DNA of 54,607 nt from JAVBSC01 sp031547305 (GTDB taxonomy: Bacteria; Desulfobacterota; Desulfovibrionia; Desulfovibrionales; Desulfovibrionaceae). The first letter of the stretch is position 1. The number at the start of each line of letters is the position of its first letter. This document shows positions 7,767 to 17,103 of this stretch, one piece after another. The notes under the pieces are model-generated. The model did no database searches and had not been told where the DNA came from. It worked only from the letters and a program-made list of their open reading frames with translations. Made by a program: the position numbers and the translations under genes. The stretch spans positions 1 through 54,607 of the forward strand of contig JAVBSC010000025.1 in assembly GCA_031547305.1 (NCBI GenBank), in the 5' to 3' direction.

Positions 7767-10700
7767 TTAAAACTTCCAGCTCAGGTTAAAAAAAACGTTA
7801 AGGTCGTTCTCCTGCTCGCCGTCGTAAGGCCTGCGCTCAAACCCCAGGCCATAGGAGGCGGAAAACCTGTCTGTCCAGTCCAGATCCTGGCTGTAGCCAA
7901 GAGCTAGTACCGGCAGCGCGCCTTGGTCCCGCTGCGCGTAGCCGCCTATTCCGGCGGTTACGGCATGGCTCAGCGCCTTGTCGTAGCGGCGCCACAGCAC
8001 CGCACCATAAGTCAGAGAGCCGTCGAGTTCCGCTTCGGACTTGGGGTTGAAGTAGGGACGGTCCTCCTCTTTGCTGTTGCCGCCAACGCGAATTCCGGCG
8101 GAGCCGTCCAGATAATGGGTCAATTCCCGCCACAGCCGCTGGGTAAGGCCGGCATCCAGGCCCAGGCGCTGATTGCCGTCGGAAAAACTCATGCCCTCGG
8201 CGCTTATCCTGGCGGAGCGGCTTTCATTCCAGTAATACCCGACGCCCATGCTGTAGCTGTCGGCGGTAATCCCCTCGTTGCGGGCGCGCAACGGGGTATC
8301 GCGGCTGCCCGCCTCAAAGGAAAAAGGAAAAGACCAGCGATCGCCCGGCGTCAGCGCGCCGTACAAGGCGGCCCCTACATCGTCCGAACCTGAATCGTCG
8401 TATCTGGCCTCCAGGTTGGCCGTCACCCAGGGAACGCGGTATTCCACCCCGGCCAGGGAAAGAAACTGCCGGGCCAGTCCTTCGTCGTAGCGGGCCCTGG
8501 CAAAAGACGCCCCGCCGTACAGCCGCCAGTCGTAGCCCAGCGGGGGGCTGTACAGCCGCCATTCCAGGGACGGGGTCTGCGTGCGGCTGGAGGTGCCGGG
8601 GAGCGTGTGGCCAATGGGGGAGTCCCAGTTGCCTTCCAGCCGGAGCTCATACAGGGAGTGGGTTTTCCAGCGCCGCTCCAGCCGCCTGATATCATCGGAA
8701 TAAGGGGCGTAGTCTTTTAAGCCGTCAATAACGCTCCGGGCCGCGCGCCAGTCTTTGGCGTCCAGGCGGGCGTCTGCTTCATGCGCCGCCAGGTTGATGT
8801 CGTCCGGCGCGAAAATCCGCGCGCTCTCAAGTCCTTCCAGGGCCGTACGCGGCAGGCCGCGCATTATATACGTGGCGGCCAGGCCGCTCTGCGCCTCGCT
8901 TGAGGCCGGGGCCGCATCGGCCAGTTCCCTGAAATGGTTTTCCGCTTTGTCGAACGCGTCGGTATACAGCCAGGCGTAGCCAAGGGTAAGATCCGCATCA
9001 AGCTTTTTCCAGTCCGTATCCTCAAAAGGCGCCCGCCCGTCCGTGGGATACAGAGCGGATTCGCGCACGGATTCCGCCTGGACCAGCGCCTCGGCCAACT
9101 GTTCGTTTTCCAGATAAGCCCAGAACAGGCCGTTCCGAGCCTTGTACAGATCGTCCTGGCCAATGGCCGGAGTATATCCGTCTTTGGCGGCAATGACGGC
9201 CGCGTATATATCCCTGGCCTTGTCCGGCTCTTGCAGGCGCATATAGGCGCCGGCCGCCGCCAGTTGGGCCGCCGGCGGCAGCGGAGTGACGCGGTCCTTC
9301 ACCGCCTCGTACTGGGCCGCCGCTTCCCTGGCCAGCCCCAGATCCTCCAGGGGTTGGATTCTGGCGATATCCCGTTGCAAAAGACAATCTCCACCGCATT
9401 CCGGATCCGCACCCAGGCCGTCAAGGAGCCTAAGTGAGGCGCGCAGCTCGCGCTCGCGCTCGGCCAGGTTGCGCGGAATCGCGGACTGCTGGCCCAAAAA
9501 GACGCTTTCCAGGCTGGCGGCTACGGCAATGGCGCCGTAACGCTCGGAAGACACATACGGCAGCGCGCCGGCAATGTCGCGCGCCTCAAGGGAGCCGCCC
9601 ACGGCGCTGAGCCCGTCCGGCACGCCCTGACGCGCCTTGCTTGCGCCGGCCCCCTTGGTTTTTACGGCGTAGCGCAGGTCTTTCATAGCCGCAATGCGGT
9701 TGTAGCCCATGCTCTCGCGGGCGGCCGCAATCCTTTTTTCCAGCCCCGGAGCCCGGCTGTGTTCCGCCTCGTCAAGAAGCGAAACGGCCCTGTAGTCGTC
9801 GCCGATATCGGCAAAAACAACGGCGGCGGTCACGAGCAGCTCCGGATTGCGCCGCTGGGCGGCCAGCGCTTCTTCCAGAAGTTTTTCGCAGCCATAGACT
9901 TTGCGGGCGGAGGCCAGAGCCCTTGCCCCGGCTTCAACGGCATAGGCGGGCGCCGCGGCGAGGCGCAGGCGGCTGGAGTATTCAACGGCTTTATCATTTT
10001 CTTTATTCCATTGCAGGAGGAAGAGATAATCACCAAGCAAATATTGATCAGTGGAATGACCATTATAGAGTTTTTCTATAACGGCCAGGCCGGCAGGCAC
10101 ATTGCCGTCCCTGGCCATGGCCACGGCCGCGTCCTGCTCCGCGCGGTAGGGCGCGTCAGGCCTGGCCGGCGCGGCCTTAGGGCGGGCGGCCGCAATCTGG
10201 CGGCGCAGATATGTTTTTCCCAAGGCTACGGCCTTGGCGTCGGCAACGGGGAATTTTAAAGAATAGGCCGTTAATTCGCCCAGTCCCCGCGCGGCCCGCC
10301 CCCGATCCCCCAGGGTCAAGGCCCGCCCCAGGGCGATATCCGCGTTGGCCGGAAAACGCGCGGCGCCCACATCGTACCAGCGCTGGGCCTTTGAAAGATT
10401 GCCGTTTTTGCGCAGGGCGGCGGCCACAGCCTGCGCGACATATTCCGGAACCAGCTCCGGCCTGAGGCCTAAGCTCAGAGACGAAGCCTCGGCATAGCGC
10501 CCGGCCCAGCAGTTGACCACAACATAGTCATAAAGGACGGCCGGATCTTTCGGATTGGCTTCATGCAGCCGCTTCAAGTCCGCCAGGGCTTTCTGAATAT
10601 TGCCCTTGCGAGCCTGGGCCACGGCCGCCTCCCGGGCATTTTGGAGCGCCGGTTTTACCGCGCCCGCCGGGGGCTGGGAATGCCGCGCCGGGGCCGCCTC

Positions 10701-10793
10701 CGGCGGCGGCGCTTCGGACGCCGCCGCAAATGAGGGAGTGCAGCACAAAACAACAAGCCACAAAAAAACGTGTACAGCGGGCGTGCTCCCCAT
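7767..10793 (-). CDS. pgaA: PgaA, outer-membrane PNAG export porin with periplasmic TPR region
   Basis: PgaA exports PNAG across the outer membrane. A signal peptide (about 1-25) precedes a long helical region of tetratricopeptide-type repeats (about 50-710, e.g. AVAQARKGNIQKALADLKRL and AVAMARDGNVPAGLAVIEKL). A C-terminal beta-barrel follows (about 715-1008), ending in Phe (LSWKF) as BAM substrates do. At 1008 residues it is about 200 longer than E. coli PgaA (about 807), the excess lying in the TPR part. It is the first gene of the pgaABCD operon. An AGAGG motif precedes the start. The region upstream (10794-11105) should hold the operon promoter. Confidence 0.9.
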   Translation of the reverse strand: MGSTPAVHVFLWLVVLCCTPSFAAASEAPPPEAAPARHSQPPAGAVKPALQNAREAAVAQARKGNIQKALADLKRLHEANPKDPAVLYDYVVVNCWAGRYAEASSLSLGLRPELVPEYVAQAVAAALRKNGNLSKAQRWYDVGAARFPANADIALGRALTLGDRGRAARGLGELTAYSLKFPVADAKAVALGKTYLRRQIAAARPKAAPARPDAPYRAEQDAAVAMARDGNVPAGLAVIEKLYNGHSTDQYLLGDYLFLLQWNKENDKAVEYSSRLRLAAAPAYAVEAGARALASARKVYGCEKLLEEALAAQRRNPELLVTAAVVFADIGDDYRAVSLLDEAEHSRAPGLEKRIAAARESMGYNRIAAMKDLRYAVKTKGAGASKARQGVPDGLSAVGGSLEARDIAGALPYVSSERYGAIAVAASLESVFLGQQSAIPRNLAERERELRASLRLLDGLGADPECGGDCLLQRDIARIQPLEDLGLAREAAAQYEAVKDRVTPLPPAAQLAAAGAYMRLQEPDKARDIYAAVIAAKDGYTPAIGQDDLYKARNGLFWAYLENEQLAEALVQAESVRESALYPTDGRAPFEDTDWKKLDADLTLGYAWLYTDAFDKAENHFRELADAAPASSEAQSGLAATYIMRGLPRTALEGLESARIFAPDDINLAAHEADARLDAKDWRAARSVIDGLKDYAPYSDDIRRLERRWKTHSLYELRLEGNWDSPIGHTLPGTSSRTQTPSLEWRLYSPPLGYDWRLYGGASFARARYDEGLARQFLSLAGVEYRVPWVTANLEARYDDSGSDDVGAALYGALTPGDRWSFPFSFEAGSRDTPLRARNEGITADSYSMGVGYYWNESRSARISAEGMSFSDGNQRLGLDAGLTQRLWRELTHYLDGSAGIRVGGNSKEEDRPYFNPKSEAELDGSLTYGAVLWRRYDKALSHAVTAGIGGYAQRDQGALPVLALGYSQDLDWTDRFSASYGLGFERRPYDGEQENDLNVFFNLSWKF

Positions 10794-11105
10794 AGTGCTT
10801 ACCTCTTCCAGATTCCGAGCGGCACAGCGGCAAGGATAGTTATGATATGAAAAACATCCTTAGCATAAAAATAAGCGGCGACTCAGAGGACAATTTTACC
10901 GCCAGCATAACAAATAGCCATGGATATGGCGATGCTATTCCGCATTTCCTTTGAAAAAAATAAACATATTCCGGAATGAGCGCGCCGAGCGCGGCATCGC
11001 CCCGGCCACACCAGAGTTCCATGACCGGATGTCCCGCGCGGCGGAAAAATCCGGACTGTCGCTCCAGTCCGCATCCTCCAGCCGGCGGTTAACCCCCAAA
11101 AACAA
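10794..11105. other. intergenic region upstream of pgaA, no gene seen
   Basis: About 310 bp between the pgaA start and the terminator repeat after tonB. Short frames here on both strands lack ribosome sites and family features. The AT-rich part near 10840-10970 is the likely place of the pga promoter, but I cannot point to clear -35/-10 boxes. Confidence 0.4.
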
Positions 11106-11106
11106 A

Positions 11107-11197
11107 GCGGGCCGAAAGCGCCTTAACACTTCCGGCCCTGGGGCAATCACCCTGATATTTAGTCACAATGCTCTAAATCCGGCGGATAATGAACGCC
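11107..11197 (-). terminator. terminator-like dispersed repeat, copy 2 (downstream of tonB)
   Basis: Bases 11107-11154 repeat 3457-3504 (44 of 48 identical) and 11169-11197 repeat 3722-3750 (27 of 29 identical). On the minus strand GGGCCG/CGGCCC (11133-11138 with 11109-11114) form a stem followed by GCTTTGTTTTT, a good rho-independent terminator just after tonB. The two blocks are 14 nt apart here but 217 nt apart in copy 1. Confidence 0.6.
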
Positions 11198-11205
11198 GCC
11201 GCGCT

Positions 11206-12183
11206 TCAGCGCAGCCGGAATAAAACCGGCACCAGCACTTCATCCGCCACAGCCATGCCGTTCCTGGTGGCCGGCTCAAAGCGCCAATGCGTCACTCCTT
11301 TAAGGGCGGCGTCATCCAGCAGGGGGTACCCGCTGCTTTTTTCCACAAAAATCGCGACAACCTGGCCGGACGCATCCACCCGGACGCGAATGATGGCCTC
11401 GCCCTCCTGGCCCCGCTGCCGTGCCAAAGGCGGATATGCCGGCTTGGGGCTGTACGCGCCGCCCTTTGGCCTGGCCTTGTCCCCGGCTCCGTTGCCTTGC
11501 GGCGTTGAAGGGCCGGCTATCAGGCCGCGCCCGCCAGCGCCGCCGGCTCCGGGCGAATCCGCCAAGGATGCCGCCTGTCCGGCAATGGCGGAAGACGGCG
11601 TTTTTGCCGTTGCCGGCAAGGCCGCATTAAGGGCCGCCGCTCTTGACGGAAAAGCCGGTTTTGCCGGCCGACCGGCCGCTCTGCCGGCAGCGGTTTTGGG
11701 CCGCGCCCGCTCCTGAGTGACGGCTGGCGAAGCTTCTTTCGCCTCCTGCTCCGGCTTTTTGCCGGCCGCAAAAAGTTCCGGCTCCGGGGCGGCCGGCGGC
11801 AAGACCCGCTCCGGCGCGGATTCCAACGCCCCGGCCGTGGCCGTGGGTTCCGCCTCCCTCGCTGAGGCGGGCACGGCGTCTTCCGGCGCCGCCACAGGCC
11901 CGCCGGCGACCGGCGCTTCCCCAGCCCGGCCTGGCGAGCCGGCCGGAGCGGCTCCGGCCTCTCCTCCGCCCTGTCCGTCCTGAAGGGACAAATCCACCTC
12001 CAGGAATTGCCCCGCCGGAAAAAGCGACGGCCTGGCAGGCGCGTTGCCCAGGCTGAGGGCGAAAATCACCCCGGAGTGAATGAGCATAGCCACGGCCAGG
12101 GACACGCAAAAAGTCCTTCGCCGGCGCGGCCGGGCCGGCGTAAGGGGCCAAGGCTCCAAGGACAATGCGATTCGCGCGTTCAC
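11206..12183 (-). CDS. tonB: TonB-family energy transducer
   Basis: TonB couples the ExbBD proton-driven motor to outer-membrane receptors. The 325 residues show a short basic N-terminus, one membrane anchor (about 24-45), a long Pro/Ala/Glu-rich periplasmic spacer (about 60-235) and a C-terminal TonB domain with the hallmark PAYPPLARQRGQEG and later DDAALKGVTHWRFEPA. It begins with GTG, preceded by GGAGAAG. It lies 36 nt after the btuB-like receptor, so it is probably dedicated to B12 uptake. No exbB/exbD is in the window, so the motor must be encoded elsewhere. A terminator repeat follows. Confidence 0.9.
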   Translation of the reverse strand: MNARIALSLEPWPLTPARPRRRRTFCVSLAVAMLIHSGVIFALSLGNAPARPSLFPAGQFLEVDLSLQDGQGGGEAGAAPAGSPGRAGEAPVAGGPVAAPEDAVPASAREAEPTATAGALESAPERVLPPAAPEPELFAAGKKPEQEAKEASPAVTQERARPKTAAGRAAGRPAKPAFPSRAAALNAALPATAKTPSSAIAGQAASLADSPGAGGAGGRGLIAGPSTPQGNGAGDKARPKGGAYSPKPAYPPLARQRGQEGEAIIRVRVDASGQVVAIFVEKSSGYPLLDDAALKGVTHWRFEPATRNGMAVADEVLVPVLFRLR

Positions 12184-12219
12184 TTCCCGCTTCTCCTGAC
12201 GTCCGCCGTTCTGCCCGCC

Positions 12220-14202
12220 TCAATAATCGTAGCGCAGCCCCACAAAAAAGGAGCGGCCGGGCAGCGGGTAATCCTTGATGGTCTCGTAGCGCACGTCGCC
12301 AATGTTCAGAATGTTCAGCTTCAGGCTCAGCTTGCCCGCCTCGGCCCACTCCTTGATGGTCTTGGTAATGTAAAGATCCGCCGTAAGTTTGCCGCCGGTT
12401 TCCACGTTCTCGCCGTAGGTGGAGTTGGCCGAGTTCCAATCCTGAACCTGCTGATTGCCGTAGTAGGTAAAGCGCAAATCCACGTCCAGGCCGACGCCGG
12501 GGTGCTGGAAGTTCACGCCGCAGGCCAGATCCATGTCCGCCACATACTGGATCTTGGCCCCGTTCTGGTCCTGGAATGTGAACAGCTTGGTCATGTTGAC
12601 GTACGGGCGCAGCAAAAAGGGCCAGTCAAAAGCCTCGGCCAGATCATAGCCGGCCTCGACCTCCAGGCCGCGATATTTGGCGGTGCCGTCCAGGTTGTAG
12701 TAGCGGGAGCTGTTGGTCTGCCAGTCGAACTCGGAAACTATCTTATTCTTATAGTCGGTGTGAAAGTAGGTCACACCCAGATTAAAAGACTTGTGGTCGA
12801 TTTCAAAGCCCACATCAAAAGTTTCGGCTTCTTCCGGCTCCAGATCCGGGTTGCCCACATAGGTCATCGACATGCCGGTAAAGCCCAGCAGTTCCACGGC
12901 CTGGGGCACCCGGTAGGATTCGCCGTAATTGCCCTTCAGGGTCAGCCAGTCCAGGGCGTGATAAGCTATGCCCACGGCTGGCGTTGTTTTGTAAAGGTTC
13001 TGGTCATTGCCGTCCGCCTCCAGATTGTACCGATCATGGCGCAGCCCGCCGCTCAGAATCAGCTTTTCCTCGAACAGGGCGATTTTGGCCAGCAGAAACA
13101 GGCCCATGTTGTCATAAGTGCTTTTTTCCGCCGGGTCATAATAGGCGCCCATAAATTTCGTATCATATTTGTTCCAGTCCAGGCCGCCGGTCAGGGTGAT
13201 AATTTCCCTCGAAAAACTCACCTGCCCCTGAGAGCCCTGGTATTCCGTACGGCTCTCAAAATAATCCCCGCTCCCGGCATTGTCCCGGTCATCGTTCAAG
13301 TAGTTGTTGCGGCCGTTAAAATAGCGGCCCTTCCAGGACAGCCCGGCCTCAGAGCAGCCACCCTCATAGCCCACGTCAAAGGAGTAAGTCGCCCTGTCGT
13401 TGTACTGGTTTGACGGATTGTTGTAATAGCCGGGGCTGCCTGCATCGTCGGCGCGCACGCCCATGGCGGTCACGCCGATGCGGTGCTCCTTCGCGAAAGT
13501 GTACCCGGCGTTCAGGCTGTACCCGGACTTGTAGTTGACGCCGCTGTTGGGGTAGTCGTGCCCGCCACCGTATTGGTAGTCATGCGCCGTCATGTATGAA
13601 GCGCCGCCGGAAAAATCCACCGGCCCCTTGGCCCAGGCCACGCTGCCCTGCGTCGCGTACGCATCCCAGCTTCCGCCACCGGCTTCGGCCATGGCGGCGG
13701 GTTTTTCGGTTCCGCGCCGGGTAATCACGTTGACCACCCCGCCCACGGCGGAAGTGCCGTACTGAACCGCGCCAGGCCCGCGGATTATCTCGATGCGCTC
13801 CACGTTGACCAGCGGGAGCATGGTGATGTTGTCCGTGCCTACCCGGCGGCCGTCCACCAGAAGCAGCACCGCGCCGTCCAGCCCATGGGTGCCCATGAGC
13901 GAGGAACTCACGCCGCGCATGACGATCTGCGCCGTGGAGCCGCCGGGCGTGTAGTTGTTGATCTGGACGCCGTAATTGCGCAACAGTCCGCTCATGTCCT
14001 GGTACTGGTTTTTGGCTATTTCCTCTTGCGGGATAACCGTCATGGCCGTGGTGACATTTTTGGCTTTTTCCGGAATGCGCCCGGCCGTGACCACCACGGT
14101 TTCCGCCGTGCGCGCCTCGTCCGAGGGTTCTTCCTGAGCAAAGGCCGGAACGGCGAACGCGTTCGCGACCAGGGCGCAAGCGGCCAGAATGACGTACTTC
14201 AT
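12220..14202 (-). CDS. btuB: BtuB-like TonB-dependent outer-membrane receptor (probable cobalamin)
   Basis: A 660-residue TonB-dependent receptor. Signal peptide about 1-22, a TonB-box-like ETVVVTAGR (34-42), a plug domain (about 45-165; MRGVSSS, VERIEIIRGPGAVQYGTSAVGGVVNVIT), then a 22-strand-type beta-barrel ending in FVGLRYDY. Plug motifs and size fit BtuB (594 in E. coli) and catecholate receptors alike. Assignment to cobalamin rests on its position: it follows btuC by 63 nt in an operon headed by a cobalamin riboswitch. Corrinoid precursors are also possible substrates. The aromatic C-terminal residue (Tyr) is usual for outer-membrane proteins. Confidence 0.83.
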   Translation of the reverse strand: MKYVILAACALVANAFAVPAFAQEEPSDEARTAETVVVTAGRIPEKAKNVTTAMTVIPQEEIAKNQYQDMSGLLRNYGVQINNYTPGGSTAQIVMRGVSSSLMGTHGLDGAVLLLVDGRRVGTDNITMLPLVNVERIEIIRGPGAVQYGTSAVGGVVNVITRRGTEKPAAMAEAGGGSWDAYATQGSVAWAKGPVDFSGGASYMTAHDYQYGGGHDYPNSGVNYKSGYSLNAGYTFAKEHRIGVTAMGVRADDAGSPGYYNNPSNQYNDRATYSFDVGYEGGCSEAGLSWKGRYFNGRNNYLNDDRDNAGSGDYFESRTEYQGSQGQVSFSREIITLTGGLDWNKYDTKFMGAYYDPAEKSTYDNMGLFLLAKIALFEEKLILSGGLRHDRYNLEADGNDQNLYKTTPAVGIAYHALDWLTLKGNYGESYRVPQAVELLGFTGMSMTYVGNPDLEPEEAETFDVGFEIDHKSFNLGVTYFHTDYKNKIVSEFDWQTNSSRYYNLDGTAKYRGLEVEAGYDLAEAFDWPFLLRPYVNMTKLFTFQDQNGAKIQYVADMDLACGVNFQHPGVGLDVDLRFTYYGNQQVQDWNSANSTYGENVETGGKLTADLYITKTIKEWAEAGKLSLKLNILNIGDVRYETIKDYPLPGRSFFVGLRYDY

Positions 14203-14265
14203 GAGCGGGCTCCTTTTTAAGGCGGGTGACGGTTAGGGAAGAATGGGAACGGGAGTATGACGCCG

Positions 14266-15258
14266 TTAAAAAATGTCGCCTTCCTTGTTGGCCCGGAACA
14301 AGGTCCAGAGAAAAAACGGCCCGCCGAGCAGCGCGGTGATGATCCCGACTGGGATTTCCGCAGGGGCCAGGACCAGGCGGGCCAGCAAGTCGCAAAGGAC
14401 CAGAAAGCAGCCTCCGGCAAAAAACGCGGCCGGGAGCAGCCGGCAATGGGAAAACCCCAGGCGCATCCGGCAGACGTGGGGCACCATCATGCCCACAAAG
14501 CCTATGGGGCCGGCCAGGGACACCACCGCGCCCACCATGATCGAAGAAACGGCAAAGGCTCGCAGCTTGGCGCGGCGCACGGCCACTCCCCGGCTGGCCG
14601 CCAGCTCTTCCCCTGCCGTGAGCAGGTCCAGTTCCGGGGCCATGCCCGCCACCAGCAGAGCGCCGGCGATGATGATGAAGCCCAGCTCGGCCAGGCGGGC
14701 GGTTTCCAGCCCGATGAGCGAGCCCATCAGCCAGTGCATGATCCGCAGCGAGTCATTGGCGTCGCTCAGGTATTGGATGAACATGACCAGGCTGGCGAAG
14801 AAGAAGTTGATGATCACCCCGGCCAGGAGCATGACCGGCGTGGAAAACCCGCCGCTCGCCCTGGTGAGCAAATAGACCAGCAGCATGGACAGCAGCCCGC
14901 CGCCCAGAGCCGCCCCCAGGCTGCCCAGGCCGCCCAGCACGGCCACCACGGCCCCCAGGCGGAAGTACAAGGAAGCCCCCAAAGCCGCGCCGCTGGAAAC
15001 GCCCAGAGTGAACGGCGTGGCCAGCGGATTGCGGAACATGGCCTGAAAAACCAGACCGCTCACCGAAAGTCCGGCCCCGGCAAAAAACGCGGCAATGGCG
15101 CGCGGAAGGCGCAGCCTCCAGAACACCAGGCCGTCCGGACCGCCAAAATCCAGAATGCTCCCCGGCGCGATCACGCTAAGGCCAAAAAACGGGCTGCCCA
15201 GCGTAATTACCAGGCTGCCGGCCACAAGGATCCAAATGCTCGCTGTTTTGCGGTCCAT
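14266..15258 (-). CDS. btuC: BtuC-like ABC transporter permease (FecCD family)
   Basis: Inner-membrane permease of the vitamin B12 ABC importer, 330 residues with about ten hydrophobic segments. FecCD-family signatures include RLPRAIAAFFAGAGLSVSG, FRNPLATPFTLGVSSGAALGA and GPIGFVGMMVPHVCR; the segment around AASRGVAVRR is the usual coupling-helix region. I chose the ATG at 15258, not the longer in-frame start, because the additional N-terminal residues overlap btuD and do not look like a membrane protein. The gene starts 10 nt after the btuD stop. Iron-siderophore permeases share this family, so the cobalamin call depends on the riboswitch. Confidence 0.87.
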   Translation of the reverse strand: MDRKTASIWILVAGSLVITLGSPFFGLSVIAPGSILDFGGPDGLVFWRLRLPRAIAAFFAGAGLSVSGLVFQAMFRNPLATPFTLGVSSGAALGASLYFRLGAVVAVLGGLGSLGAALGGGLLSMLLVYLLTRASGGFSTPVMLLAGVIINFFFASLVMFIQYLSDANDSLRIMHWLMGSLIGLETARLAELGFIIIAGALLVAGMAPELDLLTAGEELAASRGVAVRRAKLRAFAVSSIMVGAVVSLAGPIGFVGMMVPHVCRMRLGFSHCRLLPAAFFAGGCFLVLCDLLARLVLAPAEIPVGIITALLGGPFFLWTLFRANKEGDIF

Positions 15259-15268
15259 AATGCCGATC

Positions 15269-16060
15269 CTATGGTTGATCCGGCAACACCAGCGGCCGAC
15301 CTGACGCGGGGTGGCGCAAATAGGTGAAGGTGTGGGCAAAGGCGTCTTCCAGAATGCCCTGGCGCTCCAGCGTGGCGGCCGGGCCAAAGAAAACCTGGGC
15401 GCCCCGGCGCAGCACCAGAATTTTGCCGCCCGCGTCCAGCGGGTGGTTCAGATCGTGCGTCACCGTAACCATGGTCAGGCCGCGCTCGCGGTTCAGCGTC
15501 TTTAAAAGGCGGTTCATTTCCGCCGCGTGTTTGGGGTCCAGAAAAGAAGCCGGCTCGTCCAGCAGCATCAGATCCGCCTCCTGGGCCAGGGCGGCCGCCA
15601 GGTAGGCACGCTGGCGCTCCCCGCCGGAAAGCTCGTCCAGCCGGCGCTCCGCGAAATCGGCCACATTGGCGAGGCGCAGGGCGTTGTCCACGGCTTCAGT
15701 GTCCCGCGCGCCCAGCGCCTCTTTGCGCGAAGCGTAGGGGTAGCGGCTCAGTCGCAGGAACTCGCGCACCGTAAACGGCGGTATGCGCCCCCCGGCCTGG
15801 GGCACGTAGGCAACGTCGCGGGCCAGTTCCCGCTGGCTGAAGGAATCCAGGTTCCGCCCCTTTATAAAGGCCGATCCCGCGCTTTCGCCTGTTTCATGCA
15901 GGCGCATCAGACATTTTAAAAGCGTGGACTTGCCGGCACCGTTGGGGCCGATGACGGAAAGATAACCGCCTTTTTCCAGGCTGAAATCCAGGCCGTCCAG
16001 AATGGCCGTGCCGGATACGGCAAAAGAGAAGCCTCGCAAGGCCAGCATATCCGCGCTCAT
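15269..16060 (-). CDS. btuD: BtuD-like ABC transporter ATPase
   Basis: Cytoplasmic ATP-hydrolysing subunit of the B12 importer, 263 residues. Walker A GPNGAGKST, signature LSGGERQR, Walker B LMLLDEP with the catalytic Glu, and an H-loop His in VTVTHDLNH are all present and intact. Its ATG overlaps the btuF stop (ATGA), implying translational coupling. Family members also serve siderophore uptake; the operon context favours cobalamin. Confidence 0.88.
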   Translation of the reverse strand: MSADMLALRGFSFAVSGTAILDGLDFSLEKGGYLSVIGPNGAGKSTLLKCLMRLHETGESAGSAFIKGRNLDSFSQRELARDVAYVPQAGGRIPPFTVREFLRLSRYPYASRKEALGARDTEAVDNALRLANVADFAERRLDELSGGERQRAYLAAALAQEADLMLLDEPASFLDPKHAAEMNRLLKTLNRERGLTMVTVTHDLNHPLDAGGKILVLRRGAQVFFGPAATLERQGILEDAFAHTFTYLRHPASGRPLVLPDQP

Positions 16061-16956
16061 TGTCCGCCCTCCGGAGCTGTGGGGTAAAAAGCCAGCGACA
16101 GCTTGGCCAGGGTCAGCGGAAAACGCGGTCCGGGGATGGTATCCGCCCCGCCGGTAAACAGATGCAGGCGCTTTTGCCGAATGGCCCGCACGCCGGACAG
16201 GCTTTCCCAGTCCCGCCGGATTGCCGCCAGATCCTCGGAGGGCGGAACGACGTCGATAATCACGTCCGGATCCAGAAAAATAATGGCTTCGCGAGAAAGC
16301 AGGGGGAACGGCAGATCGCCCTGATAGGCGTTAATCCCCCCGGCCGCCTCAATGAGCTCGTTGTAAAAGCCGTCGCGGCCGATGACGTTGATCTCCGAAA
16401 TGTAGCCCAGCCCCTCATAGGAATGCATGACGGAAAAAAGAACCCTGGGCTTCGGCCGCCCTTTGGCCCGCAGGCGCGCCGCGTCCAGGGCCGCGTTCAG
16501 GTCTTGAAGCAAGGCTTCGGCCCGCGCCCCGCGCCCGGTGGCCTCGCCCAGCGCCCTCACGGCAGCCAGAAAACCGGACAAAGAGCGGGTATCCAGCATC
16601 AGAACCGGCAGGCCAAGCTGCTCCAGGCGCATCCGGCTGCCCAGCTTGTCCACCGGCAGGGCCACCAGATCCGGCCTGGCACGCAATACGGCTTCAAAAT
16701 TGACGCTGGAAAACCCGGCCACTTTTGGAATATTGGCCACTTCCGGAGGATATGCGCAAAAATCCGTCACGCCGACCACCCGCGTCCCAAGGCCCAGGGC
16801 GAACAGGGTTTCCGTCACGCTGGGGGCAAGGGAGACGATGCGTTGCGGATTTGCCGGAGGGGCGGGCGGGCTGGAGAGTTCCGTCAGGCGGCCGTGTCCC
16901 CAGACGGCAAACAGCAACAGAGCGCCGAAGAGCGGAATGATAAAGGAATTTTTCAT
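16057..16956 (-). CDS. btuF: BtuF-like periplasmic cobalamin-binding protein
   Basis: Class III periplasmic-binding protein that delivers corrinoid to BtuCD. From the ATG at 16956 it is 299 residues with an N-terminal signal/anchor (about 5-22). The helical-backbone fold shows PQRIVSLAPSVTETLFALGLG, VVGVTDFCAYPP and LDPDVIID. I rejected the upstream start at 17082 because it would place the 5' end across the terminator hairpin of the riboswitch. No lipobox is evident. It is the first gene after the riboswitch. Confidence 0.88.
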   Translation of the reverse strand: MKNSFIIPLFGALLLFAVWGHGRLTELSSPPAPPANPQRIVSLAPSVTETLFALGLGTRVVGVTDFCAYPPEVANIPKVAGFSSVNFEAVLRARPDLVALPVDKLGSRMRLEQLGLPVLMLDTRSLSGFLAAVRALGEATGRGARAEALLQDLNAALDAARLRAKGRPKPRVLFSVMHSYEGLGYISEINVIGRDGFYNELIEAAGGINAYQGDLPFPLLSREAIIFLDPDVIIDVVPPSEDLAAIRRDWESLSGVRAIRQKRLHLFTGGADTIPGPRFPLTLAKLSLAFYPTAPEGGQ

Positions 16957-17008
16957 TGCGCCGGTCCCCGAGGCTGCTTCATCACGGCGGATTTTCCGCA
17001 CCGGCGCG

Positions 17009-17041
17009 AAAATAAAAACGGACCGCTGCAAAAGCGGTCCG
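17009..17041 (-). terminator. intrinsic terminator of the cobalamin riboswitch
   Basis: On the minus strand CGGACCGC (17041-17034) pairs with GCGGTCCG (17026-17019) around a 7-nt loop, followed by TTTTTATTTT (17018-17009). It lies between the riboswitch and btuF, as expected for control by premature termination when cobalamin is abundant. Confidence 0.85.
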
Positions 17042-17103
17042 CATTCCGTTTTTATGGCGGCCGGATCCCCCGGCCTGACCACGAGCCGGGAAGCGCGATA
17101 ATA

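Noticed and set aside
15259..15387. Longer btuC start at 15387
   Set aside because: The additional residues overlap the btuD end and are not membrane-like; the ATG at 15258 fits the family.
16957..17082. Longer btuF start at 17082
   Set aside because: It would put the coding sequence across the riboswitch terminator hairpin; the ATG at 16956 begins a normal signal sequence.
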